Under the pieces are notes generated by a model. That model saw only the letters and a list, made by a program, of their open reading frames with translations, searched no databases and was not told where the DNA came from. The position numbers were made by a program, and so were the translations under genes. A stretch of DNA of 64,000 nt from Micromussa lordhowensis. Lineage: Eukaryota > Cnidaria > Anthozoa > Scleractinia > Lobophylliidae. This document shows positions 43,963 through 55,688 of this stretch, piece after piece; the first letter of the stretch is position 1; each line of letters begins with the position of its first letter. The stretch is taken from positions 30,301,118 through 30,365,117 of the forward strand of contig OZ026604.1 of assembly GCA_964020085.1 (NCBI GenBank), read 5' to 3'.

Positions 43963-46059
43963 TTAGATGTGCTTGGCTCTCTTTGCTGCAATTTCTCGTT
44001 CAGTTCCAAACTCATAGTATTGAGGTGCGAGCTTGTACAGCCATGATGGATCAATTGCAGTGACATCTCGCATGTATTCCTTGGAAGTCTGAAGCACTTC
44101 ATGGTACACCACCCACTGAGGCGGTGTTTCAGTGTAAAGAACTGACGTTGGGTGGATATACAATGGGTGGTCATCCCGCACTGTGCGATAAGACCCTGAT
44201 GGATGTAATCGAGCAGCATTAGCAAAGAATCCACTTACAACACACTGGCAAATTGAATCAACATCACCGTCACAGGAGACAAGTGGAACTTTAAATTGCA
44301 AGAGAAGTTTCTTGAACTGTTCTCGAATTTTAAGGGCATGACACAGGCCCTTGTAGTTCAGGAAGTTCTCATGACACCACCTTGAGCTCTTCTTGTATTT
44401 AACAAAGGCCTCATAGACATTCAGCAGGGTGATATGGTCTCCTTCATGAACAGAAAATCTCCTCTTGGCATTGTCGGCTGCAGCTTTCTGTTTGCTAGGG
44501 GTGAAGAAGATGTTCTGGATCTGTAGCATGGCAGCAATTGTCAGGATTTCCTGAGAACAGCCAAAATCACCTGATGACAGAAGCATTTTGGCAATCATTG
44601 GATCAGTGGGAAATTCTGCCATGTTCGTTCCCAATGGATCAACCAGCTTTCCATGTTGATCAACTGCTCCTAATGCATATAAGAGCTCCAGTCCACGGAT
44701 CATGCTCTGTGCAGGAGGACGAGCTGGGAAGTTGAAACGAAGAAGGTTATCAATTCCCAAGCACTTTAACTGCAACATAACCGAGGCCATGTTGCATCTT
44801 TGCATTTCAGGCACTGTAGAGAGTTTGAGAGCAAGAAAATCTTGCTCTGTGTACAGCCTGTATACCTTTCCTGATCTCACACGGCCTGCTCTACCAGCAC
44901 GCTGTTTTGCTGATGCTTGTGACACTGGCACTACAACTAAGCTTTCAACTCCAACTTTGGAAGAATACGCACGCAGCTTTACAAACCCACAGTCGACAAT
45001 ATACACTATTCCATTTATAGTGATAGAGGCTTCTGCAATGTTTGTTGCAACTACCACCTTCCTTGTATTGTGTGGAGTTGGTTTGAAAACAAGCATCTGC
45101 TCTGTGTGTGGAAGGCCACTGAACATGGGAAGTACTTTGAGATATTGAGACCCTTTGCGCAAGGTTCTGGCTCTTTCAATCAGCTGTGAGACCACAGTTT
45201 CGACTTCTTCTTGACCAGTAACAAATGCAAGAATGTCACCGTGAGGTTCCTCCTTGTGTATACCCATGACAGTGTCAACTGTTGCTTTTAAGTAATCAGG
45301 AACAGGGCTAAGGGTGTAGTGGATATCAACAGGATAGGAATGCCCTTTCACTGAGAGTATTGCAGCAGTGTCCTTGTTCCGGTCACTAGTGATGTTGGTG
45401 TTGAAAAAGTCTCTGAACATTTCTGCATCCAGCGTGGCCGAGGAAATGATGATCCTGAGATCCTTCCTCTTTTTCTTGATCTTCTTTAAGAGGCCTATCA
45501 TGATGTCAGTATGCAGCGTTCTCTCATGGGCTTCATCTAACATGATCACGCTGTACTGCGACAACAAAGGGTCGCTCATTGTCTCTCTCAGTAGCACACC
45601 ATCTGTTACAAATTTCATTCGTGTCCTTTCTGGATTACAACAGTCATCAAATCGAATTGAATAACCCACTTCTTCTCCTACAAATGACCCTCTCTCTTCT
45701 GCCACTCTGGTTGCTACAGTAACAACTGCAACTCTACGAGGTTGTGTTATGCAAACTTTCCATTTTCCAGCCGTCCAACCACTCTCGTGCAAATACTGAG
45801 GAATTTGCGTGGATTTTCCACAGCCTGTCTCTCCTACGACAATGACAGTCTCGTATTTCTCGAGCAGGTACAAGATGTTTGTTCTGTGCAAGAAAATTGG
45901 CAGCCTCTGCCTTTGAAGAGTTATAGACAGGGAGCTGTTAGGATTATAGATCGCTGACTCAGAAGTATCATCACCACTTATTGGCCTTTCCGTCGCAATA
46001 ACGCTACCAGGTTTTTCCGTATCTGGCTTCCAAAAACGTGGTTTCAAACCGGCCGCCAT
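43963..46059 (-). CDS. DHX35: DHX35, DEAH-box ATP-dependent RNA helicase (intronless)
   Basis: A single open frame of 698 codons matches vertebrate DHX35 (703 residues) along its length. DHX35 is a spliceosome-associated DEAH helicase (complex C). Motif I is GETGCGKST at residues 76-84, Ia TQPRRV at 105-110, II DEAH at 175-178, III SAT at 207-209, IV-like AFVTGQEEVE, V TNIAEASITI, VI QRAGRAGR. The winged-helix, ratchet (LELLYALGAVD) and OB-fold C-terminal region (FFANAARLHPSGSYRT, HPTSVLY) follow. It ends AKRAKHI, like the human AKRAKV. The start at 46059 (MAAGLKPRFWKP) corresponds to the human N-terminus. No intron interrupts it although neighbouring genes are intron-rich. There is no poly-A tract or target duplication, so a recent retrocopy is not evident. 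AATAAA on the minus strand lies at 43858-43853. Confidence 0.97.
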   Translation of the reverse strand: MAAGLKPRFWKPDTEKPGSVIATERPISGDDTSESAIYNPNSSLSITLQRQRLPIFLHRTNILYLLEKYETVIVVGETGCGKSTQIPQYLHESGWTAGKWKVCITQPRRVAVVTVATRVAEERGSFVGEEVGYSIRFDDCCNPERTRMKFVTDGVLLRETMSDPLLSQYSVIMLDEAHERTLHTDIMIGLLKKIKKKRKDLRIIISSATLDAEMFRDFFNTNITSDRNKDTAAILSVKGHSYPVDIHYTLSPVPDYLKATVDTVMGIHKEEPHGDILAFVTGQEEVETVVSQLIERARTLRKGSQYLKVLPMFSGLPHTEQMLVFKPTPHNTRKVVVATNIAEASITINGIVYIVDCGFVKLRAYSSKVGVESLVVVPVSQASAKQRAGRAGRVRSGKVYRLYTEQDFLALKLSTVPEMQRCNMASVMLQLKCLGIDNLLRFNFPARPPAQSMIRGLELLYALGAVDQHGKLVDPLGTNMAEFPTDPMIAKMLLSSGDFGCSQEILTIAAMLQIQNIFFTPSKQKAAADNAKRRFSVHEGDHITLLNVYEAFVKYKKSSRWCHENFLNYKGLCHALKIREQFKKLLLQFKVPLVSCDGDVDSICQCVVSGFFANAARLHPSGSYRTVRDDHPLYIHPTSVLYTETPPQWVVYHEVLQTSKEYMRDVTAIDPSWLYKLAPQYYEFGTEREIAAKRAKHI

Positions 46060-46271
46060 CTTGAATATTACGTCGACGGAACGAAAATTATACGCATGCT
46101 CTTTGAATGTGACCGCTATTAATTTGGGGGCTCAAATTTTATGCGCGTACGCGTTCCGTACGCGTAGGCCACGCGTGAGAAACCCATCGTCATTATAAAA
46201 TATAAACAGAGAGAAATGAATTTATTATTGGGTTTTTCCTGAATTAAATTCATTTTAGCACATTTTGGAAG
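46060..46271. promoter_or_regulatory. Shared DHX35/ASPH bidirectional promoter region
   Basis: Only 212 bp separate the divergent start codons. The centre (46142-46175) contains three ACGCGT words in a self-complementary arrangement (gcgtacgcgttccgtacgcg, then ccacgcgtgag), no TATA box and CpG-rich text. A DHX35-ASPH bidirectional CpG-type promoter is inferred from layout. Confidence 0.6.
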
Positions 46272-49200
46272 ATGGCTCCGCCTCGAAAGAGAGTGACTGG
46301 CGATAGAAAGAAAGGTAAGTTTAAAGTTAATGTGATTTTCTGTGCGATTTGATGATGAAAATTTCACGGAAACAAATAAAGTTTATTGAACCGTTGTATT
46401 TTGCAGAAGAGTTATCTAAAAATTTATATTATCTAGAAGGTTGTGGGCATCATTGGTCGCTTTTAGTTTATAGACTTTATAAGAATTGTATTTTTCTAGA
46501 CAAATAACTTGTATGTTAAGTAAAACTCCAAGGGAACAGATCTCTAAGAAAACTGAAGTTAAGCTGAATTATATCATTCTTCGACCGTTTAAATTATTAA
46601 GTCCTAAATATAGCCCCGGGTATAGCTTGAAACTTTGACAGTGCATTGCGATACTTAACATAACAAGTTAAAATGATCGAAATTCGCAAGTTAGGGTTAT
46701 ACATCAGACGTAGCATACAACGATAGAAAATAAGCTCAAATGTGAACGTGGAAGTTTGCGAAGCTAACTATAATTTTTTTTGAGCGAATATTTTACGTGG
46801 CATCAGGCTCAAAGACAGGTGTATTTGTTTTAAAACCCTGAACCAAAATTAATTATTTATTATTGTTCAGCTTAGAATGCCATGGATTAATCTGAAGAAA
46901 TTGATAATAACTATGGTGAATTACTAGATATACTCCTTGCTACTCATTTATTCCAGGAAGTCGTGCTTGAATAAACAAACCAATAGCTAAAGATCGTTAT
47001 TATTCCTGTTGACAGTGATTGACCATTTGGGCTTGAACCTGAGAAGTATGGAAATAGACCCCACGTGATATCTGATACACTGTAAGATTCTCCTAGCAAA
47101 TTCCTTTCTACTTCCTTCCACAAAAAGAGAATTTGACATGAGATCAAGAGTCTCTTAGGGTTTTTTTCCGTGCACCCCTTCACTTTGTTATGCTGCTCCC
47201 GCAAACTATGTTTAAATAAAGAAAAAAAACAAAACCAAAAAAAAAAACAAAAAAAACAAAAAAACAAATGAGCATCACACATCTAAAACCATCAAGCTAT
47301 TGGGAGAAATGACGTTCCATGTCCCATTGCATATTTACTGATAAAATTATTTTACAAGTGATTGTGTTGGTTGGATTCTGTTTCAAATAGCAGTACTAAT
47401 GTTTTCTTTTTTGTTGTTTTGCATTTTGGGTATTCGTTCCACTGGACTATAATTTGTAAGTGCTGGCTCCCTCTCATCTCCCTCTACCTATTTCTCTTTC
47501 TTATCCGTCTTTCGGGCAAGAAGCGAATGAAGTCTTCTGACAAGAAGGAGCTTGCAAGCCCTTACCTGTCTCCAGGCTTGACCTTAGAAAGGAAATAATA
47601 ACATTTATCTATTAAATATTGTCTGCAGTTGTTCCCCACTATTTTAAACTCTCTGGGGAAATGGAAATGGTTCGAAATAGCGGGAGATCGAAATAGCTGA
47701 TTAAGTAAAGGACTGAATGGCAAATCCACGGGAAATGGTTTTGAGTTTGAAATAATGAGGAATCCACAAAATATAACAAGTTTGAAATGATGGTGTTGGA
47801 CTGTATTTTCCTGTGCATGATAAAAATGAGTTATGAAAATGAATGCCTAATGAGCATCTGTTTGTGTGGCGAGACTATGGATACTTACTCTGAGTGTTAG
47901 TTCTGGCTCTAGTACAGCATTTGTTGTGACTGGTCAGACTGACTCGGGATTGACAGTCTCTTTCACACTGGGTGCAGGTGTAGCCTGAAGCTGGTCTGTC
48001 TCCCTGGCTGAAAATGAATAACTGGTTGAGCAAAGTGCAATAGTTGGGGTCTTGTGAAACCCCAGTCTCTCTGAATAACTTGTTGTTTTCTCCTTTCCTC
48101 TCCTGAGCCTCATATTGTTCTGAGACTTGAAATGCAATTATGGGAACAGCAACTGGACAATGAAACATAACAGTTTGTTTTATTCTTGTATTTCAATATT
48201 TTCCATTCACAGATGCTGGTAATGCTGCGACCAGTAGGCCAAAACGAACATCCAGTGAATCACGTTCATCACATCTCAGATGGGCAGTTTTTCTTATTGT
48301 ATTAGTCGTGTCAGTGGTGGTGGCTGTATATATTTTTAGAGTCAAGCAACTGGATTTAAACGTAAATCAAAATTCTAAGACACAAACTATTGAAACAGAG
48401 AGAAAGCCATCCGAGAAGGTAAAAAAGAAAACTAAAAAAACAACTCCATCAGATCCACTGGAAGTCATAACTAACAGCTTTGATAAATCCATTGCCAAAG
48501 AACTCAGCAAAGCACAAAGTGTCTTGGACAAGGGTCAGATTATAGATGCTGTGCATAAGTTTGAAACCTTGGCTAATAAATATCCCAAGAGTCCAAGGGC
48601 CATATATGGAAAGGCACAGTCCTTAGATAAGCTGTCAGAACTCAAGCAGAGCAATGAGATTCTTCAACAATGTATAGACGCTTATGGCAGAGTAACTACA
48701 ATGCCAGATTGCCCTACTGAGCTGAAACGCAGGGCTGTACAACGTCAGGCCAACAGGCTTAGCTTCCTGGGCAAGGCAGGACAAGCCGCACATGTGTTAA
48801 AGAGGTTGTTGGATGAGTTGCCTGGTGATATAAAGATTATGAATGAGCTAGGTGTGAAGTATTTGCTATCAGGGAGGAATAGGGATGCAGAAAATATATA
48901 TAGCCAGGTGAGATATGAAACAATGTTGTCTGAGTGTCAAGAATAGCACTAGCTTGTGAAGTAAGCTTCCATTTACTTCTAAAATTACAGTCGAGTTCAT
49001 TTGTAATGGACTCCCTACAAGAGAATAGTCTTGAATAAAGGGGCGAACATATACAGGCTTTTTCAATCCAGTTCCATTGCACCACTTTTTTTAGTGCAGT
49101 CCTGGCACCTTACCCCAGTTAGAATGTTTATCATGATCTCACCTGATTAGAGTCGCAGTTCTACTGATAACGTCCAGAACCTCATGTTCATCCCGCATCC

Positions 49201-52200
49201 TGCCATCAATTTTAAAACTATCCAGCATTTTAATAAAGGGGGTGAGTTTCTAAAGAAACTGCGGTGCTGCGTCGGAAGGGAGTATTACAAGATAATTTGG
49301 TTTATCAACTGAGTTGATAATATGAATTGGCCACCGTAAAGAGACTCGAAAGCTGACATTTCTAACAGAATGATTTAATCCGACGAAGGGCTAACGCTCA
49401 AACGTCAGCTTCTGAATCCCTTTTTTTTCGGTGGCCAATTCACATTATCAACTCAGTTGATAAAACCAGATTATCCTGCATTTGGCCTGTCAAAATGAAC
49501 AAATCCTGCTCCTGCCAAAGTATTTTTATCCCACATTCCCCTATTATTTCTGTCCTACAGCATCCCTCATCCCTCATATGTTGGACCCTTTTGAATCACA
49601 ATAATCTGGTAATCTGATCTCACATACATACAGAGAGTTGCAAAGCTGTTCAAATTATTAATGATTATAGTCAGAACAGCTGTGCTTATTTATCAGCATC
49701 CCATTTACATGTACTTGCCTGTACATTAACCTGTGGGGTTAGTATGCTAGACTTCAGATCGAGTGATCTTGGTTTGAGTCCTTGTGGAGGACATTTTGTT
49801 GTGTTCTGGGGCATGTCACTTTTAAGTTGCTCTCACAGTGACTCTCTCGACCCAGGTATATAAATGGGTACAGGCAAATTTAATGGTGGGGCTAAGCCTT
49901 TGATGGACTGGCATCCCATCCAGGGGGGAGTAGAAATACTCCAGTGGTCAGTTCATGCTACAGAAATGGGAATAAGCCCTGGGTTGATGGGCCACTTGGA
50001 TCGTATGCAGACGTTTCTTACATAAACATATTGCACAATTAAAGAGTGTTCATTCTTGCAGTAAGTATAAGCACATTTAAAGTACCATTAAATCGATTCA
50101 AAGCCAGGTTATATTAACAAAAGAATAAGGTGGCTCCTGTTCTTTAAAAATTAGATTAAGTCCAATGTGTATGTTTTTTTCCTTTCTCAGGTAGTAAACA
50201 TGAATCCAAGAAATGGCTTTGCCAAGTCGCACCTGGGTTTCATTCTGAAAGTTGATCACTTGCGACATACTGAAGCTATTCCTCTTCTACGTGATGGCAT
50301 CTCTAGTGGCGAGCCTGGTGCTGATGATGGTAGATTTTATTTTCATTTGGGAGACGCGCTGACAAGGGTTGGAAAACCAGATGAGGTACATGAGTCCTGT
50401 ATATTGTGAATATGTTTAAGCTTAGTCTCATTCGTTGCCGTTTAAGGGTCATCACGCAAGGCTCCCTTCCCCAACGAGTATTGTGTGACAACCTTAAAAC
50501 AGCTGCTAAGGAGACTGCTTTAAGCCATAATAATTTTCTTTTGTCTTAACTGTTTTTCTGTTTGTACGGAAAATGTTTGGGCCTAGAAGCTGGGGGGACA
50601 GGACAGGGGTGCTTGTCATACTATTTAGGGGTTTAAAAAGCAGCAGGAGCCCATCACCAGGAGTGTGTAACTCCCATACTATAAGCCTGTGTCACAGCAT
50701 TTTTACAGACCGGTCTATTTTTAGGTTTCGTTTCACGCGAAAAAGGTCAGTTCAGGGGTACTTACCATTTACACGGGAAAACCGGAAATTCCAGTTGGAA
50801 AATCAAATGGTTCGCGCCATTCTGTTAAGGAAGCTTCAGAAAATATGGGCTGTGATTTGAGCCCATGCCATTTTTCTACTCTTTTTAACCTCTCTAGCTG
50901 ATGTGGATAGACATTATAGCGATTCCCTCTACCGCAACGTCGCATTTAAGTGTTAAATGTTTATGCCTGAAATTTCCAACCGGATGGTTTTTGTAAATGG
51001 AAAGCACCCCTGGTCTTCATGAGTGTGCATCAGTAAGGGAAAAAATGGCAGATTTTCTTTTAAATCTTCCGGTGAAATGATGTCAGTTAAAAATACCCAT
51101 GCTTGTGATTGGTCACTGAGGCTCCTGCGGGGGTCTGAATTTGCAGTAAATTCAAACTAAAAATAAATCGGCCTGTGAAAACGTGGTGATAGGAATATGG
51201 GGTAATTGCACACTCCCAGCAGTGCTGCAGGGCTCCTGGGAGCAGTTTTGGTATCTCTTAGGATGTTCAGCCTTAAAAGGTCCACAGTAGGAGCTTCCTT
51301 GGTAGCGTTTAGGGTATTGATAGAGATTTATGACAATGCTTTCATAAAATTTACAAGTAAAAGGTATTCAGAATAATTGTGGTTATTGCTATTAAAAGTT
51401 ATCAAAGCGTGTGTTAATGTGTTGTAAATCAGGTTTAGAATTGGTACCTCTTAGGGGTGAAAAGAATTTCAAGCCATGCCCACAAAACAGAAATCTTGGT
51501 ACCTCATAGGGTTTTTTTTAATTTTAGATGAGCACCCCTGTCTTTTCTATGTGAGAATTGCCCCTTCCTCCCGGGGAGGGCGGTGGTGTCATGGTTAGTG
51601 CGCTCGACTCCGGAGCGAGCGTTCCGGGTTCGAGCCCTGACCGGGGACATTGTGTTGTGTTCTTGGGCAAGATACTTCACTCTCACAGTGCCTCTCTCCA
51701 CCCAGGTGCATAAATGGGTACCGGTGAGTTTAATGCTGGGGGTAACCCTGCGATGGACTAGCATCCCATCCAGGGGGGGTAGAAATACGCCTAGTCGCTT
51801 CATACTACTGAAACCGGGATAAGCTCCGGCCTGATGAGCCACTAGGCTCGTATGCAGACTTTACCTTTACCCGGACCTAGAGTTGTACATGTATGAGCTT
51901 CACTTTCCCCTCAGGTTTGGATTAAGTGTTGGTTTGGTGGTAATTGTTTAGAAGCTTGAAGTTGATCAAGCGTATTGTTACCATCTTGTACAGGCTTACA
52001 AGGTATATGAGGAGGCTGCAGGAAAAGGAATATTTTTATCTCCATTGCAACGGTCCCTGTACAATGCTGACACTCCCCTGACGGCACGTCCGTGGTGGAC
52101 CCCAGAGGAAACTGGATATGAAAGAGCTATACGGTAGGCTAGATTTGTATATTATTAACCACATACAAGGCTGTCATTAATGGTCTTTATAACCCATAAC

Positions 52201-55112
52201 ACCTTGTTATGGCTGAGCTGAGTATCTTTTATTTTCCCATGATGTTAAAGGTGAAATTGCCAGTTGTTGATTGCATTTATCCACAAAGTAACAGGTTTGC
52301 TGCAGGTGTGGAGAACAAAGCTTGGAAATTTTCTTGTGCCTACTAAAGTTACTCATAAGTGTTTTCTTATTTTGTGATTTAAAAAGAAAACTTGAATCCA
52401 ACTGGCAAGTGATCAGAGATGAAGGATTATCAGTACTTGACAAAAAGTCTGGGGGGTTTATACCAGAGGAAGAGAACCTTAAATCGCAAGGAGACTGGAA
52501 ACAGTTTACTCTGTATCAACGAGGCCGAAAGAGTGAAGCTGCCTGTCGGAAAACACCACAGACTTGCGCTATCATTGATACAATGAGAGATGCTACAAGC
52601 TGCAAGAGAGGGCAGGTGAGTTTAAAGGTTAATTCAAAACAAGTAAGAGAAGACTGTTTCTCATCAAAAAGGTAAACATTTTGGGTAGCCATCAGGCCAG
52701 CACTTTTCTCAAGATTTCAGTAGCATGATGCAACAAGGAGCAGTTATGCTGCTGGTCCTGTTTTAATTACGACTAAATGTCCCAGATTTTACCTTAAACA
52801 AGGATCATCCACTCCCAACAATCTAATGGGGAGAGTTAAGACAATATGGGAACCATGTGTGTTCCGAGCAAGACTTGCCGTACTCCGCCTTTAAAGGGTT
52901 GCAAATGGGCATATTTGGTTTTCCACAGAAAGAGAGTGGACCAAAGAGTGTTGCCATAACAGCAACACAGTAGGTGTCATTCTGTTTCTTTTGTGATGTA
53001 GCAAGTTTAAAGAACACTGCTCCAATATTTCTAGAGATATTCTTTATTCAGTGTTTTACTACTGGAACTACTTATGACATCATCACTTTCCTCATTTGCA
53101 TAATACAAAAATGTAAATGTCTCTAAAAAGAAAAAAGATATACCGAAAAGAAAGGCACCATTATTCTTTACTTTGAAAAATTGACACTTAAAGGCAAACC
53201 ATAGAAAACAGTTGTAGGTGATGGGAATTTGAGGAGACTGAACCAGTGATTAACCACAATGGTGGTAAAAAGAGTTGCAGATTTTCAGATTTATTACGAA
53301 GTATTGTTTCAAAATTTGAGTCTTTGAAATATATGTTCTCTGCACCATATAAATTTTTTTTTGCTTTTTGCTATCCAAGCTACCATCTATTATTAATAGT
53401 AGATGATACCTTTGATAGCAAAAAATGAAAAATGCTGTTTAAACAAGCCATGCCAAGAAAACAAGGAGACATTCAGCTAAAGGTATACAGGCTTTGTTGT
53501 ACAATACTTGGTTTTTAAACATCATTTGGACCATTGATATGCATGTAACTCTAAGATAACGGCTTCCACATGGCCAATACGACAAGCAAACTAGTTGAGT
53601 AACACAGCAAAATAGACCAGATATTGACCAGGACAAAGAAATACGCAATGGTATTACAATAATTATTTTGAACTATTGTGAACATAATTTTTTTTACATA
53701 AATATGTTAATATCACTAATGCTTTAAGTTGATAAACATGACATTGAATCAGGGGAGTACACAATTAGTTTTTTGTCACTTCCACGTTGTGAATAGGACA
53801 TGCCAGCTTGGCTTGCACGCCTTAACAGGTTTGTCTCAAAACTGTTATTATTGGAAGCTATCCACCAGCACTTTCCCAAATGTCTCTCATTCTATACTTG
53901 TGGTTGGAGAGAGGTGCTATCATCACAGTTAAGCACCTTACCTATATGGTACTATTTTGTATGTCGCAGATCAAGTATTCCGTGATGCTTCCTGGCACTC
54001 ATGTTTGGCCTCATACTGGTCCTACAAACTGCCGTTTACGACTTCACCTAGGACTGGTCATTCCCAAAAATGTCGCCATAAGGGTTGGACGTGAAACAAG
54101 GTTTGTAATTAACATCTAAATGACTGATTGACTGGCTGTCTGGTGAATGACTGACTGACTAACTGACTGGATGGACAAACACATGGATGGACAGGAGATG
54201 CGGAGGGGGGGGGGGGGGGGAGACTCCCCAGATGAAAAGAATGGGGATGCTTGTGTGTCTTGAGCCAATTTAGTGCTGCACAGGAATGACCTTGTCGGAA
54301 AATTTGAATTAAACCCCTAAAGGAGACCAATCTTGGCGTGGCTCAAGCTTTTGACCCCTAAAAGATACTACTTAAAATGGAACAGGCTCAATTACCAGCC
54401 ACTGTTCAGGAAGGAAGCTGCTGTGCTTGTAGACCGGACTCAAGAAATTGAACCTAAAAATGGAAATAAGAGCATTATTTGTTATTATTATTTCTTCAAG
54501 TGCACCCTAAAAGATACTCTGACAGCTGAAAAGTGAACACCCCAAGCGGGACCAGAATTGATTTACACCCTTAAGCGAGATAACAAGCATCCCTGACCTT
54601 TTCATATGGGAGTCCTCCGGGCAGCAGAGGGACATTACAAGGTAGCTGGGTGAAGTGTTCACTGGGCCAGTTCATGTTTTTGTTACCCCCAGCACTAAGT
54701 TCCCCTCTAAACAGTTTATACCCCTAGGCTACCCACTAGGTGGAGAGAGCATAGGCTCGATTATCAGAAGCTGTTCGGGAAAGGAGCAGAGAGAGCCAGG
54801 AACACAATTCAATGACCCAAGCCAATGATTAAACCTAGAGTGGTCAATCTGGAGTCCAGCATACTAACCATTAGGCTGCTGCACCTCCTACGTCTCACAC
54901 AAACTAATGGTATACCGGTAGATGATAGTCATGCTTTACCCAATGTGGTTTTCCTTTACAGAACTTGGGAAGAAGGCAAAGCAATAATCATCGATGACTC
55001 ATTCGACCATGAAGTTTGGCACAATGGTTCAACCTTTAGACTTATTTTAATTGTGGACTTCTGGCATCCAGACTTGACACCTCGACAAAGAGCATCACTG
55101 TCTCCCATCTAA
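46272..55112 (+). CDS. ASPH: ASPH, aspartyl/asparaginyl beta-hydroxylase
   Basis: Seven exons give 527 residues: 46272-46314, 48213-48907, 50191-50385, 51994-52133, 52387-52615, 53970-54100 and 54962-55112, GT-AG with matching phases. It is a type II ER membrane protein: short basic cytosolic tail, one membrane segment at residues 38-56 (WAVFLIVLVVSVVVAVYIF), a short K-rich linker, TPR-like helices (residues about 100-330), then the 2-oxoglutarate/Fe(II) dioxygenase domain. The enzyme hydroxylates Asp/Asn in EGF-like domains. Catalytic residues are intact: H449 (in THVWPHTGP) and H494 (in DDSFDHEVW) match the human iron ligands H679 and H725, and R458, H460 and R504 match 2-oxoglutarate contacts. 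The protein is shorter than human ASPH because the long acidic luminal region is missing. AATAAA at 55576 may end the transcript. Confidence 0.97.
47880..48015 (-). pseudogene. Possible LINE C-terminal zinc-finger remnant
   Basis: A minus-strand frame reads RPASGYTCTQCERDCQSRV then SLTSHNKC: a single C-x2-C ... H-x3-4-C finger like that at the C-termini of some invertebrate LINE ORF2 proteins (consensus like CxxCxRxCxSRxGLxSHxxxC). No reverse transcriptase sequence is attached. It lies in ASPH intron 1 on the opposite strand. It could also be a fragment of another zinc finger gene. Confidence 0.4.
49232..49473. mobile_element. GGGCTAACGC palindromic MITE, copy 3
   Basis: aataaagggggtgagtttct, then gcggtgctgcgtcggaa and aagataatttggtttatcaa are as in copy 1; the far arm ends actcagttgataaaaccaga. 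The centre is partly deleted compared with 15297-15552. It lies in an ASPH intron. Confidence 0.8.
49735..50025 (+). repeat. tRNA-derived SINE, diverged head, plus
   Basis: The tail half (gtgttctggggcatgtcact, ctctcgacccaggtatataa, ggactggcatcccatccagg and cgtatgcagacg) is the common family. The head (ttagtatgctagacttcaga, ggtttgagtccttgtgg) differs, suggesting a subfamily or recombination. Confidence 0.75.
51576..51872 (+). repeat. tRNA-derived SINE, best-preserved full-length copy, plus
   Basis: The head, gagggcggtggtgtcatggt then tagtgcgctcgactccggag, cgagcgttccgggttcgagc, is followed by a complete body to gatgagccactaggctcgta and tgcagactttacctttacc. It can serve as the reference for the family in this window. 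It lies in an ASPH intron. Confidence 0.9.
52180..52320. repeat. Dispersed repeat, partner of 13990-14130
   Basis: It shares acaccttgttatggctgagc, tgatgttaaaggtgaaattg and ccacaaagtaacaggtttgc with the other copy, allowing for divergence. Its end is about 65 bp from ASPH exon 5. Confidence 0.5.
53352..53430. repeat. Short hairpin in an ASPH intron
   Basis: tttttgctatc ... ctaccatctattattaatag / tagatgatacctttgatagc aaaaaa. Arms are about 35 bp with mismatches. It could be a degenerate MITE. Confidence 0.55.
54200..54220 (+). repeat. Poly-G tract
   Basis: A run of G broken once by A, about 20 bases. It is preceded by an imperfect gactgactgac repeat (54120-54170). It lies in the last ASPH intron; length is likely variable or assembly-sensitive. 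Confidence 0.9.
54295..54610 (+). repeat. Dispersed repeat, partner of 7525-8165, uninterrupted
   Basis: See shared landmarks with 7525-8165. This copy lacks the LINE tail, so it represents the empty state. It lies in the last ASPH intron. Confidence 0.65.
54650..54892 (-). repeat. Degenerate tRNA-derived SINE, minus
   Basis: The reverse complement gives a head like ggaggtgcagcagcctaatg then gttagtatgctggactccag and gtttaatcattggcttggg, then a body word accctgg-like and ctctccacctagtgg. It is interrupted near 54745-54790 by words from the 54295 repeat (gaggctcgattatcagaag-like text). It ends about 70 bp before the last ASPH exon. Confidence 0.6.
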
Positions 55113-55688
55113 TGAGCTTAATTTTAAGATGTAGAGTTTATATGGTGAGGTGACCTTGAATAGAAGGGGTGGTGAATGGCAAATGCAAAACTTTGTGAGA
55201 AGGCAAGACTAGCGTTTTTTCTTTGCAAGCCTAGCACATTTTCACTTCTTTAATTGCAAGACTTCAGAGTGTTTTAAATTTGAGCTTGAGGTGTTCAGGT
55301 TCAAAGACATTCAAGGGTTATTTCAGCTTTTAAGACTTTCTTAGTCTTGAAAAAAATTGACACTGTGAGACAGCTTTGTGAAAAAATTGAGAGTGTGAGA
55401 CACACAAAAACACTACAAGTCAAAACTGTGAGGCCCGTGACTCAACGCAAATTTTGCGTCACCCATTGTTTTTGACAGCACCATTTGCCACCCCTAATAG
55501 AATGGCTTTGTGTTTCTAGCCAATTCAGTGCTGCAATGTCCTTCATGTCATGTTTTCAGCCAATTTATAGTTTTAAATAAATTGTTATATTATAGCTACC
55601 TTTTAAGGAAAAAATTGAGACTTGCCGTCTCTCAATTCTGTAAAATCGTTGCTGTGAAGGTTTTACAGTCAAACCAAGGGAAGCATAC

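Noticed and set aside
44702..45664. Plus-strand ORFs of 65-148 codons over DHX35
   Set aside because: Antisense shadows of the helicase frame.
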